From contig JAVLUZ010000642.1 in assembly GCA_036768485.1 (NCBI GenBank), positions 124,001 through 188,000 on the forward strand: a stretch of 64,000 nt of DNA. The letters are read 5' to 3'. Made by a program: the position numbers and the translations under genes. Positions 53,838-64,000 of the stretch are shown here, piece by piece. Position 1 is the first letter of the stretch. Each line of letters starts with the position of its first letter. Under the pieces are notes generated by a model. That model was not told the DNA's origin. It made no database searches and saw nothing but the letters and a program-made list of their open reading frames with translations. This DNA is from Mermis nigrescens (taxonomy: Eukaryota; Nematoda; Enoplea; Mermithida; Mermithidae).

Positions 53838-54503
53838 TAGTAGGATTTACGGGTTGGGCCGGAAGGGGTGGCCGCCCCGCATTGGCCAAAAATAGTTGCG
53901 AGAATCGAGTTTAGGTAATGGATATGTGATTTGCAACGATTTGCGGCCGTCGTTCATCAAAATTTCTCAAATTTTCCGGCGCTTCGCACCGGATGTCTTT
54001 AATTTAAATAACATTTTGCTCGGCGACCTGGAAGTCATATTTCGGCGTTGGCTGGAGACTTTTGTAGCAGCAAACATTTTTAAGACTTTCAAAACGACTT
54101 GAAGAGAAATAGCTATTTCAGTTTAGTTTTTTCAATTTTGAAGGATAAATTCTAAAAATTTTCGACGCTTCGCTTTGAAAGCCACAACTGCATGAAATTC
54201 GACTGCAATTCAACTCTCAAAACGTCCTTTCACGTACATTTCGAAAGATTTTCATTTTCGCTAAATTAAAAGAGCTTTAAGCATTTTTGCACAAAATTGA
54301 CGAAAATTGTGAGAAAAATTTCAGAAATTGTTGCGCCAGAGGTGATTTTAGATAAAAGTTAGGCAACTTAAAATGCCGAGAAAAACGCAATTTTTCTCGT
54401 GCTGTAAAGAGCGAATTTTCGGACCTACACATTGTCGACTGTTTTGCGAAATGTTGGGGTACCGCCCCCGCCCCCTCCACGAAAATCCTAAATTCGCCAC
54501 TGG
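53838..54503. other. Probable decayed family C element
   Basis: The right part AAAATCCTAAATTCGCCACTG resembles the family C end, and GGCGCTTCGCACCGG lies near 53975. The left end is too diverged to place, and no TSD is found. Confidence 0.45.
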
Positions 54504-54572
54504 TTCTATCAAGTATGAAATGTGAACTTTGCCTCCGATTCATCTCAAGGCATAATACGTATAGTTACATAA

Positions 54573-54578
54573 TTTATT
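54573..54578 (-). promoter_or_regulatory. Candidate polyadenylation signal of the HMG-box gene
   Basis: AATAAA on the minus strand, 183 nt after the HMG-box stop codon. Confidence 0.5.
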
Positions 54579-54760
54579 TTTAAACAAAATTTACTCAAGA
54601 GCAGCAGATGAATGTACATAAATTCAATGTTTTGCATTAGAGCGGAAATCAAGGCAATTAGTACAAAGGTCTGATGGGACTAAAAAACGCCGAATTGTAT
54701 CTGAGAGGAAGGTGATGATCATAAAAATCTCGTGCCTTGCCATAAGGTTCAGTTCTCAAT

Positions 54761-54950
54761 CTAAAATATGCGGAATCGTGCAGGACGTTGCTTTTTCGGC
54801 TTCACGGCAAGTAATTTCGTAGTCCTTTTTTTGATCGCTTTTCGAATTTCTCTTTCACGATATGCTCTTTTATTTGTTTCATACTGTTTCTTCGTTCTTA
54901 GGTATTGATCTATGTATGGCTGTCTTTGATTTAGTCCCATTTTGCTCCAA
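54761..54950 (-). CDS. HMG-box gene exon 3: end of box 2 and basic tail
   Basis: Acceptor TTTTTAG|T completes an Asn codon (AA+T) and gives WSKMGLNQRQPYIDQYLRT, the second and third helices of box 2. The tail IRKAIKKRTTKLLAVKPKKQ is rich in Lys and Arg and ends RPARFRIF before TAG. Confidence 0.88.
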
Positions 54951-57794
54951 CTAAAAACGAGAATTATTCGGATTGATAACGCATAGATATTTATATATAT
55001 AATCATTGATTAATAATCAGTAATAATTAATGATTAATAATTAGGAGTCATAATCAACATGTTTATGCTACTTTCGTTTCAATCAAACGCGTTTGTGTGC
55101 AGCTCTTAAAGGTTGAAAGTAAGCTATGTAACAGTTGTCGTGAACTGATCAGTAGAATTCTTGAATTTAACAAAAAATTAAAAAGAATTCAACGTAGAAT
55201 GAACTTTTTTAGCTTTCTCAATCCTTACGCATAGCTTGTCTTTTAAAAATTTCATGCACAGCAAGCTGACTAATGGACAAGTTAATGTGGTTTCTTTTGA
55301 GAAAACTGTTGCTCACCAGCTGTAAAGTTGCTGAATGAAAACCGTACAAGTTTAGGTGAAACAGAAAATAGCATATGCATGTATTTACATAGGTACCTAC
55401 ATAAATACTTATAGTCTATTTTTTAAGCCTAGTGAATGAGTTCGCCCGGTAAACCAATTTGCTTATTACTGTAACACCCGATTCCTTCATCGCTCGACCC
55501 GCCATACCCATAAAAAATGCGCTACCAACTCCGCGCCGAGCAAGGGAAAATCAAGCGCTACAGTAATAAGAATTTTCAGTTTTCCGAGCGGATCTATGAG
55601 CTAGATTGAAAAAACAGACTATATGTTCTTTCAAAATGAAATCTAACTTGAGTAAGTGTGTAATTTTATTATGCACATGGACCTAACGAGAAAATTGTAT
55701 ACACTAAAAATACGTATTTAATTTTAATCAGCATTGAGGAAACGATAATCTTAGAATCGTTGCTTTAGTTTTTCATAAAAACTATTTTCTAAAGAGGCAA
55801 GCAAAAACAAAGTGCTAAAATAAAAAGAATAAAAATAATAAGAACTTCGGGAACGAACCCCACGCCATCATGTTATGTTAAACCAGCAGAATTTTTAATT
55901 TTAAACCTAATGCGGTCAGGACCGTATTGAAAGAGAGCGGCCGCTATAGATGGACAGCAGCCAAATTCTAGGGAGCGATGAAGCCAAAGAGCCAAAAATG
56001 GCACCGGAAATTCAATTCAGAGGGGTCTATCGATTTTTAGAGTCCGCCAGATTCTTAAGGGGTCTAGACCAGACCCCCAACGCCCATGTATGGCGGCCGC
56101 CCTTCTTGGAGAAAAAACTTTTGAAACTTAAGATAACGCATGGAATATAGAAAAATTGCATTTTCACAAATTTATCAAATTTTCGGGCTTCTAGAACAAC
56201 ATAAAAATATTTTTCAAATTTTGTTTCAAGCGCGACTAAAACGCCATTTTTCGTACACAGAGAAAACTTTCTTTCGAATAGTTCGATTTTCACGATCGGA
56301 AGATGTTGTAAAACGTCGGACGATTTTAATTATTGTTTAACTAATCTTCCGTAGAATTTAGCTTTTTGTTCTAGAAAGATAGCAAAGAATAAACTTCAAA
56401 GACTGATCTTTTCAACGTGTAATCACGTTTTCAAATCAAAAACATGTCAGGAAAATTTTTTGGGCTGACCTACACGTATCCACCGTGTCTAATCAGCTAA
56501 TACTACCATGGGTGGGCGGCACCAAAGTTCTGGCGGGGGTGCAACATTTTTTCAAAGGTCAAAAATTGGCCTTAAAAATAGTGGTATGGCGAAAAAGCAC
56601 AATTTTTCAACGTTTCTCATCGAGCACTATCCATTGGCATCAAAAAATTGCGGAAAAAACAAAAATTTCAAGAATTGAATTCTGTGGGGTATTTTGGTTT
56701 CTGGGGGTGTTTTTGGTTTCTGGGAGTGCATACACCCTCAACCCCCTACTAAAAACTATTCAAATGACGAAGTTTTAGTAGTATTTTATTTTTTCGAGTT
56801 GCAGCCCTCTTTTCTGCAATGTCAATTCAACATATTTAGAAGTCTAACGCGCCTTACTTTTGATCTACTAGCTTGTTGAGATCATCCCTTGACAGTGCAG
56901 GAAAGTAAGTTTTCATTTTACGCGTATATAGGGCGTACGGATTGGTCGGGAGTTCTACGCCTTCGAGGGCTCGGCGTCTTCGTTTTCGCAAGTTTGCAGC
57001 AAAACTTTTACATCCGAAATTCTTCAGTTCTGCTTTATATCTTTCCTTATCTTTCAATGCCATTTTTACGTAAGGATCTTTTTCAGCCGCTGCTAAAACG
57101 TAATTCATTTAGCGATACGCACGAGGTTTTTTTGTATTCGGAATATAATAAAAAATAAAACATAGTGACATAAATAAATAAAGAATAAATAAATAAACAA
57201 AGCAAATAATGCATTAGAATTTATTTTTTCTTTCTTTTTCAAGAATGACTGTTTCAATAAGGAAATTAGCGCACAAAATAAACTGTGAATCATAAGTGAT
57301 TTGTGAGATAAATGATGATTTTGTAAAATCAGGAGGTCTCATAAAATACCGAAATACAGTTTGCGAGAAGTCCATTTATTGCTAGCAAGTTTTGTTTATC
57401 ATCATTTCAATTTGAATCGTAGCGTTTCAAATATTTTCCTTCTGCAGTAAAAGTTTTTCAGTCTTTCGAAATTTCTCGATTACTGAATAAACTTTTCCTT
57501 TCTTTACATTCGATTCAAAATCAAACTTTTAGTGAGCGTGCCACTGTTATGTGTGTAGTTGTCCAAAAATACTTTCTAAGAGAAGATGAGGATACTTACA
57601 CAATTTTTCCAAGCAGCAGCCAAGACTCTGATAACCGGTTGCGGAGTTCCGATGCAACCAGTCTTCGTATTTACTACTTGTTCCATCGCGGCATAATATT
57701 CTTGTATGTAAAAAGCATATGATGATCGCGGCATTTTGTACTTTGGCTTTTTAGCAGTAGCAGCAGTAGCAGCAACATTAACTTTTTTAGACAT
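54761..57794 (-). CDS. Protein with two HMG boxes, 3 exons
   Basis: Exons (minus strand) 57794-57602, 57092-56858 and 54950-54761 give 618 nt, 205 codons plus TAG. HMG boxes bind the DNA minor groove and bend it. Box 1 runs about residues 18-95: MPRSSYAFYIQEYYAAM, VIRVLAAAWKN, then AEKDPYVKMALKDKERYKAE, with the Trp and the PY/DKERY positions of the fold. A basic linker (LRKRRRRALEG) follows. Box 2 runs about 113-178: LPTNPYALYTRKMKTYFPAL, DDLNKLVDQNWSKM, LNQRQPYIDQYLRTKKQYE. The C-terminus is strongly basic. Two boxes plus a basic tail suit TFAM or HMGB-like proteins. No mitochondrial presequence or acidic tail is visible, so I do not choose between them. The first donor is unusual. Confidence 0.85.
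55410..55624. mobile_element. Family D MITE, intact ends
   Basis: TATAGTCTATTTTTTAAGCC at the left pairs with TTGAAAAAACAGACTATA at the right. The interior TACTGTAACACCCGATTCC and GCGCTACAGTAATAAG is shared with 20374-20578. Confidence 0.8.
55945..56092 (+). mobile_element. Family A-like short MITE with perfect TSD
   Basis: Starts TATAGATGGACAGCAGCC and ends AACGCCCATGTATG. GCGGCCGC (a NotI site) flanks both sides, 8 of 8. At 148 bp it keeps the ends but has a different interior. Confidence 0.8.
56507..56745 (+). mobile_element. Family A MITE, right end lost
   Basis: Starts CATGGGTGGGCGGCACC and follows the family to TGCATACACCCTCAACCCCC. The CGCCCAGGTGTG end is missing. It lies about 110 bp from the exon 2 donor of the HMG-box gene. 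Confidence 0.82.
56858..57092 (-). CDS. HMG-box gene exon 2: end of box 1, linker, start of box 2
   Basis: Acceptor CGTTTTAG|CA. It encodes AAEKDPYVKMALKDKERYKA, the linker NLRKRRRRALEGVELPTNPY and the first helix of box 2, ending at VDQ plus AA at donor AA|GTAAGG in phase 2. An in-frame stop lies just before the acceptor, confirming that the exon cannot extend far upstream. Confidence 0.88.
57602..57794 (-). CDS. HMG-box gene exon 1: start codon and box 1
   Basis: ATG at 57794-57792. MSKKVNVAATAATAKKPKYK leads into MPRSSYAFYIQEYYAAM and the second helix VIRVLAAAWKN. The donor region reads AATTGTGTAAGT. The usual GTAAGT would leave phase 0, which does not fit exon 2; GTGTAA, two bases earlier, fits (giving Ser at the junction). 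Even so, box 1 is one residue shorter than usual between Trp and Glu-Lys. Confidence 0.82.
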
Positions 57795-58739
57795 TGCTAG
57801 CGAAAGTTCATGAAACGAGAATTTCTATTGTGCTCGGTAACTAAAAATGTAAATTAATACAAACAAGCTGACTGAATAAATATATATGACACTGTTGAAA
57901 TGATTAGTTTCAACGTTAAGAGTAGCCGCCCGTCAGAATCCAAAATGTCCCTCCTTTATTCGGATGACTCCCAAAATTGAATTTTTAAATTTCTTTAAGT
58001 TTTTTCGTCATTTTTATGCTAGTGGAAGAGCTTGATTATACACTCGAAAAGTAGCTTTTTGTTTGCCCTACCATCAATTTTTCGACACTCTTAGACCTGG
58101 AATCCCCATAATTCAGGTGCTTTCCATAGCGATCGCTACAGACATGCACATGGAGGGTTGGAGGACTATTAGACCCTAGAATGGAGATATGAAGAATTTT
58201 CTGGGGAAAATGAGGCAAAGTGAAGGTAAAAAACAGGCGTTTATAGAAAATTTGATTCAAGTGCTCGAAATTGACCAGAAACTGTGGAATGTTCTTTTAA
58301 TACTATTTATAGCATTTATACCAGTTTTTGAGGTCATTTTGGCCCAAAGAACTCACTAACTGACCCCCAGATCGACTGAACCACCCCCTCAAATTGGCCA
58401 TGCTGTGCATTCATGATCGCTACGCTATCCACCTCATCTTTGCGCTCAACTGAACGTAATGCTAACAAAATATATTAATAAACATATAAGGCAGTCAATT
58501 TTTTATGCTTTGTTGAAATTATCATTTTATTCCTGCATTAACATTAGACTAGATAAAAACTATGTAGTACCTACATTAATTCAGTGTAGGACCGATTCAA
58601 CTATATGTAGCTTTGTATACATATGATTGACCTTGTTCGTATCTTTGCCGAATTTTTTCCTTAAAATTTTCATTGTTCTCCTTTGGGTTCAAAAAGTGCA
58701 TATTTTCATATCCATTTAAGTAGAAACTCCTGGGGCCGG
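57795..58739. other. Region upstream of the HMG-box gene
   Basis: Should contain the HMG-box promoter. A C-rich and A-rich remnant near 57920-58410 resembles old family A-like material (GCACATGGAGGGTTGGAGG near 58145). No gene is seen. Confidence 0.45.
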
Positions 58740-58918
58740 TTGCAATACCTCGTGCTCAGGCTTAAGCTCGAGCTCGAGCTTGAGTCCGACATGTCGAGCT
58801 CAGCTGATCGCGAACTAGAAACCGGTTGAAATATTTTTCTCGACCTCGCGATCAACTGGAATCGAGCTTGAGCTCGAGCTCGGTTGAGCTCGAACTTAAG
58901 CTCGAGCTCAGAACACAT
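58740..58918. repeat. Palindrome-rich block of GAGCTCGAGCTTAAG units
   Basis: Starts GGGGCCGGTTGCAATACC, then many overlapping CTCGAG, GAGCTC and CTTAAG sites. The terminal GGCCGGTTGCAATAC has an inverse at 60144-60160, so this block and the one at 59840 may be the two arms of one element. Confidence 0.7.
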
Positions 58919-58976
58919 TAACTAGGCGACCTATGATGTATAGTGCAATATGTACCTACATTTTTATGTGACGTCG

Positions 58977-59213
<237 letters not shown>

Positions 59214-59223
59214 AATGTGTACC

Positions 59224-59391
59224 TATAGTCTGTTTCACATAAGTTTGGGCATAAATTTTAAGAATTTTTTCGAAAGTAAGCTGACGGATTACGATAATTA
59301 TATATCTAATCAATGCTATAAAAAGCAATCTGTCAGCTTATTGTCGGACATAGATTTTAAAATTTAAGCCCAAACTTGTATGAAACAGAAT
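59224..59391. mobile_element. Family D MITE, adjacent to the (TG)n tract
   Basis: TATAGTCTGTTTCACATAAG on the left, ATGAAACAGAATTTAAA on the right (last bases decayed). The interior CAATGCTATAAAAAGCAATC and CTGTCAGCTTATTG matches 23852-24014. Confidence 0.75.
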
Positions 59392-59839
59392 TTAAATGTA
59401 AATTATGTAATGTGCATATGCGCATGCACGTATCATGTTCGAGTACAAATGTTTTTGTAAAAGCATAACATTTTATGATCTCAGTCATAATTTTAATTGA
59501 ATCTATTTTAATTTTGATTTCAATTTTAAATTTTAATTGTTTTTATTGAATTTATTTTTAAAATTAATTTCAATTTTTTTACTAATTTTAATTTTAATTT
59601 TAATTTTTTTCATGTCATAATAATCTGCATTCAATTTTTTAAGAATTGCTAAATTAATGCTAAAAGTAAAACTGCATTTACTTAAAATTTAATTTCCTTT
59701 TTGTTTATTATTTTCATGGAATTTTTTACAATTTCATGTATACTCGTATAATACTGAAATCTCTTGAGGATTAATTTAATCATTTCAAACATCTTTTTTG
59801 ACAAACATTTGCCGATCTAAATACGTTTCAGAAACTGCA
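59392..59839. other. AT-rich spacer
   Basis: Contains a simple run of TTTTAATTTTAAT variants at 59490-59610. Nothing else is recognised. Confidence 0.6.
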
Positions 59840-60165
59840 AATACACATAGAGTTCGAGCTTAAGCCTGATGGGTAGCAGGTTTAACTTTAACACAGCGCT
59901 GATCGCGACGTCGAGCTCAATTACGGAATGAAAATAATATTGCAACCCGCTCGAGCTTAAGCTCGAGAATCTCGGACTTCGCTCGAGCTTAAGCTCGAGC
60001 TCGCGCTTAAGCTCGAGCTTAAGTTCGACGTCGCGCTCGACTGAGCTCGAGCTTAAGCTCGAGCTTAAGTCCGAAGTATTGCAACCGATTAGCGCGAGGT
60101 TGGTGAACATAGGTCGAGATTATCGCGAGCTCGAGCTTAAGCTCGAGTATTGCAACCGGCCCCTG
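59840..60165. repeat. Second block of CTCGAGCTTAAGCTCGAG units
   Basis: At least five copies of GCTCGAGCTTAAGCTCGAG or close variants, with TATTGCAACC three times and the terminal TATTGCAACCGGCCCC. It is the inverted partner of 58740-58918. Confidence 0.75.
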
Positions 60166-60223
60166 GATTTTATTTGCTTGAATTTTCAGACCAAGTTATT
60201 TCGAAAGAACCACGTGATAAGGG

Positions 60224-60631
60224 TAGTGTTTTTTGTATTCGGCAAAGATTTTTCCCGATGTACAAAGACTTTTGGGGACCCTCTTTGTACATGTACAAAA
60301 GATTTTTGGGAAGACAAAAACTGCAAAAAAGGTTTAGAATTCGCAAAAATTTTCGGCGCTTCGCGCTGAAATGAATAATTGTGTGTTCTATATATCTTTA
60401 TAATGTCAGAAATTGCATTTTGAAAGGAAAACTGTCAAATTTTTGCCCTCAGAAACCCAGAAATTAGCTAAAATACACTACCAAAGGTCGAACAACTCTG
60501 TTTTTGCCACACTAAAATCGGTACTGTACCATATTATAGTACCCAAAACTTTGTGTGTACAAAATGTACAAAGACTTTTAGGGACCATCTTTGTACATGT
60601 ACAAACGGACTTTGTACAAATAAAAACACTG
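60224..60631 (+). mobile_element. Family B hAT-like MITE
   Basis: Ends are TAGTGTTTTTTGTATTCGG and GTACAAATAAAAACACTG. The flanks GATAAGGG and GAGAAGGG match at 7 of 8 positions. One CGGCGCTTCGCGCTG hairpin lies at about 60353; the second hairpin of the family is deleted here. Confidence 0.92.
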
Positions 60632-60678
60632 GAGAAGGGAAACACGGCTAAACTGGCGAATATGTGTACCAAACGAAA

Positions 60679-60960
60679 AGTTGCAAGCAGTACATCAATC
60701 GATAGAGTTTCTGAAGCTGATTTCAGTAAAAAAAATTTTGAGTGGGTCGACATTATTGATGGATTTACTGTCGTTTAAAGATATCAGATTATCAAGGGGG
60801 GACTATATGAAAAAACATCGGAAAATCGGAAAGAAACGTAAGTTGCAAGCAGTACATCAATCGATAGAGATTCTGGAGCTGATTTCAGTAAAAAAAAATT
60901 AGGAGTGGGTCGGCATTATTGATGGAGTTACTGTCGTTTAAAGATTTCATATTACCAACG
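60679..60960 (+). repeat. Direct duplication of a ~160-bp unit
   Basis: TTGCAAGCAGTACATCAATC begins both at 60679 and at 60841, followed in both by GCTGATTTCAGTAAAAA, GAGTGGGTCG, CATTATTGATGGA and TTACTGTCGTTTAAAGAT. The copies differ at several sites and the second is shorter. A 121-codon frame in the first copy is closed in the second, so coding is unlikely. Confidence 0.85.
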
Positions 60961-61830
60961 TGATAAGATATGGAAAATCTAAGTTTTTGCTTCTAATATA
61001 CTTAGGCTTAGGCTTAGTATATCTGAAAAGATGTTTTAAGCTGCTTAGGTCGAGGTCGCTCCCGCTCAGGTCATTGTATAGATGCTTAGGTCGATGTATA
61101 GATGCTTAGGTCGATGTATAGAGATTGACACTTCAAATGGCTGTAACTCTTGACTGGAATGAGACCCGCGCAAAATGTTTTTTTCAAAATGATCGTCTCA
61201 GCGAGGTCTACCGAATAGTGTATCATTTGATGAATTTGGTTTTGATACACATATTCGCCAAATATTCCGGGAAACACCTTCGATATTTCCGAAAATAAAA
61301 TGATGCGTTCTAATGCAGAATTTTGAAGATCGTCATTAACACTTCCATCTACATAACTCAGTTCGCTAAATCAGAAAGAAGTGTTCTGCTTATATGCATT
61401 TTTTAGCAATCACTTGTCAAATAAATGAATTTCTTACATTAAGGATTAAAAAACGACAACTTATTTGATAAACGCACTTTAGTCGAAAAAGATTTGAAAG
61501 TATAGCTTGGACCTACTCTAGAATTTTGACTTATGTACATAAGCATGCCAACAAGCGTCAAAAGATAGTGCGCATCGAAAAATATACATAGTTTCATACA
61601 TTAGGCAATTTATGAGAATAAAATAAAATAACGGCGAAATTATACGATTTATCAGAAGCCGCGAACCATTTTAGCTTTCAGCAGCTAATAATATCCTTCG
61701 CTGAAGCAAGTAAATCAATAATTGTAAATCAATAATGCTTAAATTTATTTAATAGTTTGAAGTGCTGTGTAAAATGTAAAGAACAAATAGGCTACAATGT
61801 CATTAAATAATTCTGGCAGCAAAAAGTTTC
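60961..61830. other. Intergenic, unassigned
   Basis: Has a short tandem motif GATGCTTAGGTCGATGTATA at 61081-61121 and TTAGGCTTAGGCTTAG near 61004. The latter matches a run in the family E elements (51085 and 51875). Confidence 0.5.
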
Positions 61831-61925
61831 GGTACTATAAGTACTATAAGTAGATACCTACTATAAGTACCTACTATAAGTACTATAAGTATACTATAAG
61901 TATACTATAAGTAGGTACTATACTA
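61831..61925. repeat. TACTATAAG tandem repeat
   Basis: About nine irregular units of TACTATAAG, some with inserted TACC or TAT. Confidence 0.9.
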
Positions 61926-62210
61926 CTTTCGGTACTACATATTTACTTTATGGCTTATTACTGTAGCATAATATATTGCTGCAGTTCGTTTGATGTGCTA
62001 CATGTTGAGCAAAGCACAATAATTATCAATAAGAAAAGTTTGAAGCAACCAGCAGAGCAGCCAAAAGAACATAATTGAAGACACTATTTGTGCAGTGAAA
62101 AACTAATACCGTAATAAGACTTCAGCGAAAATGAGCTAATGGAACAGACTGTAGTCGGTTATACCCCATCCAGATTCTCACCATTTTTCTGCTTAAATAT
62201 CGCTTTTTCC

Positions 62211-62469
62211 TATACTTTGTTCCATTCCAAACGGCCCATTTTTCTTTTACGGCTTATTACTGTAGCAGAATATTTTACGGTTTAGGTGATTGTGACAGTT
62301 TGTTAGATGCGCCATATGTTAACCAATGCACGTTAAAGTTCAATAAGACGAGTCTAAAGCAACCATCCGCTTTGAGAGCATGGTTGCTGTCATTTGCGCA
62401 GTGAAAAAGTAATACATTAATAAGAATTTAGCGAAAATGGGTCCTTTGGAATGGAATAGACAATAGAAT
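62211..62469. mobile_element. MITE with TTCCATTCCAAACGGCCC ends
   Basis: TTCCATTCCAAACGGCCCAT on the left pairs with ATGGGTCCTTTGGAATGGAA on the right. The interior CGGCTTATTACTGTAGCA is also found at about 61952, where a diverged copy (to about 62150) precedes it. The left end also matches 52701. Outer bases resemble family D (TAGACAATA). Confidence 0.7.
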
Positions 62470-62587
62470 CGAATGTAGAATCAGAAGGTCCTGTTCAAAA
62501 TCCCATACATTTAAAAAAATTTTGGCAAAAAAACGCAATATTCGAAGAGGAAAATGCTCAAAATCCGGATAGGGGTATAATTGACTG

Positions 62588-62815
62588 TATAGTCCGTTTC
62601 ATTTAGCTTTGAGGTTTTTAGAAAAATTTAAAGTAACTACAAACGTGCTTTAAACTTGTCTGTTAATTTAGATATTCTACACTATATCGAGTCATATAGA
62701 GACGTATGCCATGGTTAAGCCGCATTACTGCATTAAAATTTCAAACCACTTTTGTAGCCCGATTCTTGCGGATTAATTCAAAAGAAAACCGCAAAGTTAA
62801 ATGAATTAGACTATA
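62588..62815. mobile_element. Family D-like MITE, long version
   Basis: TATAGTCCGTTTCATTTAGC on the left pairs with AATGAATTAGACTATAG on the right, about 230 bp. The inner arms AGCTTTGAGG and CCGCAAAGTT are partly complementary. Confidence 0.7.
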
Positions 62816-63685
62816 GTACCATGTTTCCTCTAACGAGACGGTCATTACAACCATTTTCGGTAATGAGTGATCCTTTTTATTTGTTTTCTCCTCAGATCTT
62901 CAGAACATTTTTAGTTTTCGCGACTTCTGATGCTAACTAAAAGAGACTGAACAATGGTATTTTCAGTCAAAAACCATCACTTTGTCGACACTTTTCTAAC
63001 CTTCTGATAATTTTTGAAGCCATAGAATTTTGATGCTGCCCATGTAATAACGGTACTTTCGAGGCGACTTTATTTTAAACACTATATTTTGTTTAATTTA
63101 CTCATTTTCTTATATTTTTTGAAATTGTTTTTGTTTTTACAGGGTGGCTGAAAAACGAATGGCATATTAGTCCTTATAACTTCTTCAAAACTAGGCCAAA
63201 TGAAGCGCGATTTGCTTTGTTCAACAGCCTATGACCACTGTAAAAACGTGGCAAAATTTTATTAAAGCAGGTTGAGCTGCTGCTGATCTACAATAAATTA
63301 AGCAGAAGTCGTTTTTTTACTCATGAAGCATCTGCTAGCTACATTATTTGGCTTTGCATCCTATAACTTTATAGAAACTTAATACAGTTAAATGCAGCTT
63401 CTTTTAATTTAAAGCCCTTTTAATTGTCTATCACTTATTTGATTTGCTTTACAGTATTTAGAGTTGCTGCAAAATAATTTGAGTTAAATCAAAAGTTGCA
63501 CATTTTGGCGACTGCTAGCAAATTAAAAATGCGTGATGTATGAATGTAACATCCAGTTATAAAAGTGCTGCTTTTTCGCACACTGAACCAATAAAAATAA
63601 AAATAAACAGAACAGTAAACAAATAATTTTGTATTCATGGAAACCAAATCGCGTTGAATCATCTTTTTTGTTGGAGAGTTACACT
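62816..63685. other. Intergenic with a single foldback-type end
   Basis: TACAGGGTGGCTGAAAAACG at about 63139, followed by CCTTATAACTTC, resembles the ends of the element at 15186-15976. I did not find its partner, so it may be a truncated relative. Confidence 0.45.
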
Positions 63686-63842
63686 CACACATGGGCGTGG
63701 GGAAGGGGTTTCAGAGGGGATTGTACCCCCCTGAAGTTGAAACACCCTCCACATTACTATAGACTCACATAATTATATTTTTAGTAACATTTTTGATAAT
63801 TTTACCATCCTGACCCCCAGAATTTCTTGCTGCCCACGTATA
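63686..63842 (-). mobile_element. Family A-related MITE, variant interior, perfect TSD
   Basis: Starts CACACATGGGCGTGG and ends GCTGCCCACGTATA. GTTACACT flanks both sides, 8 of 8. At 157 bp its interior (AGTTGAAACACCC) is closer to the copy at 25210 than to the main type. Confidence 0.85.
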
Positions 63843-64000
63843 GTTACACTCTTGTAAAGATAGCTTATTTAGGCAAAAAACTGCGAGAAACATGAAAAAC
63901 GAATTTTGCTTAATTTACTGTAAACCAATAGCATCTTGATCAGCATTAATGAAACTTTAGCGCTTCTTTGCAGAGGTAATAGGCTCTTAGTAAAAGCAAA

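Larger units (their letters stand above)
54951..56857 (-). other. HMG-box gene intron 2
   Basis: A 1.9 kb intron with three inserted elements: family D at 55410-55624 and family A at 55945-56092 and 56507-56745. No other exon is needed, because the phases of exons 2 and 3 already match. Confidence 0.8.

Noticed and set aside
53252..53914. Three overlapping frames of up to 191 codons
   Set aside because: All arise from the 60-bp satellite, which is open in all forward frames.
60413..60778. 121-codon frame as a gene
   Set aside because: It crosses the end of a family B element and the start of a duplicated unit; the second copy of the unit does not keep the frame.
61000..61020. TTAGGC repeats resembling a nematode telomere
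   Set aside because: Only two or three units, and the same run occurs inside family E elements near 51085 and 51875.

Overview
The window is invertebrate nuclear DNA: AT-rich, with three intron-split genes, one tRNA gene and a dense load of small non-autonomous transposons and tandem repeats. The predicted potassium channel resembles insect Shaw more than vertebrate Kv3, and short strings such as TACATACATATGTACATA are frequent. This suggests an arthropod or other ecdysozoan, but I cannot name a species. I see no phage, plasmid, CRISPR or bacterial operon.

Layout. (1) 1759-18644, plus strand: a complete nine-exon Shaw/Kv3 potassium-channel gene (544 codons), rebuilt from splice sites and reading phase. 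Its introns hold many transposons. (2) 18645-28314: intergenic, with tRNA-Thr(AGT) at 23087-23160 and many inserted elements. (3) 28315-45075, minus strand: a four-exon SPT2 chromatin protein (SPTY2D1) gene. Its 10.9 kb third intron contains a ~120-bp tandem array and a 2.2 kb array of 21-bp units. Its last exon carries one extra base in the acidic stretch. (4) 45076-54760: intergenic, with a hairpin array, inverted-repeat elements and a 60-bp satellite. (5) 54761-57794, minus strand: a three-exon protein with two HMG boxes. (6) 57795-64000: intergenic, with CTCGAG/CTTAAG palindrome clusters, a (TG)n tract and more elements. The three proteins (membrane channel, histone-binding factor, DNA-bending factor) have no evident functional link.

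Most non-coding structure is explained by elements with terminal inverted repeats (TIRs). Family A is 150-315 bp, with one end CACACCTGGGCGTGG and the other CATAGGTGGGCGGCAC; at least 20 copies, nine with perfect 8-bp target-site duplications (TSDs). Family B is 376-445 bp, with ends CAGTGTTTTTTGTAC; four copies with 8-bp TSDs. Family C has ends such as CAGTGGCGGATCCAGG or CAGGGCCGTATTCAGG. Family D has ends TATAGTCTGTTTC. Family E has ends GGCATTCGTGTAGCTGGTTC, a tRNA-like core and a long palindrome. The 8-bp TSDs of A, B and C point to hAT-type mobilisation. No transposase gene is visible here, so the source would lie elsewhere in the genome.
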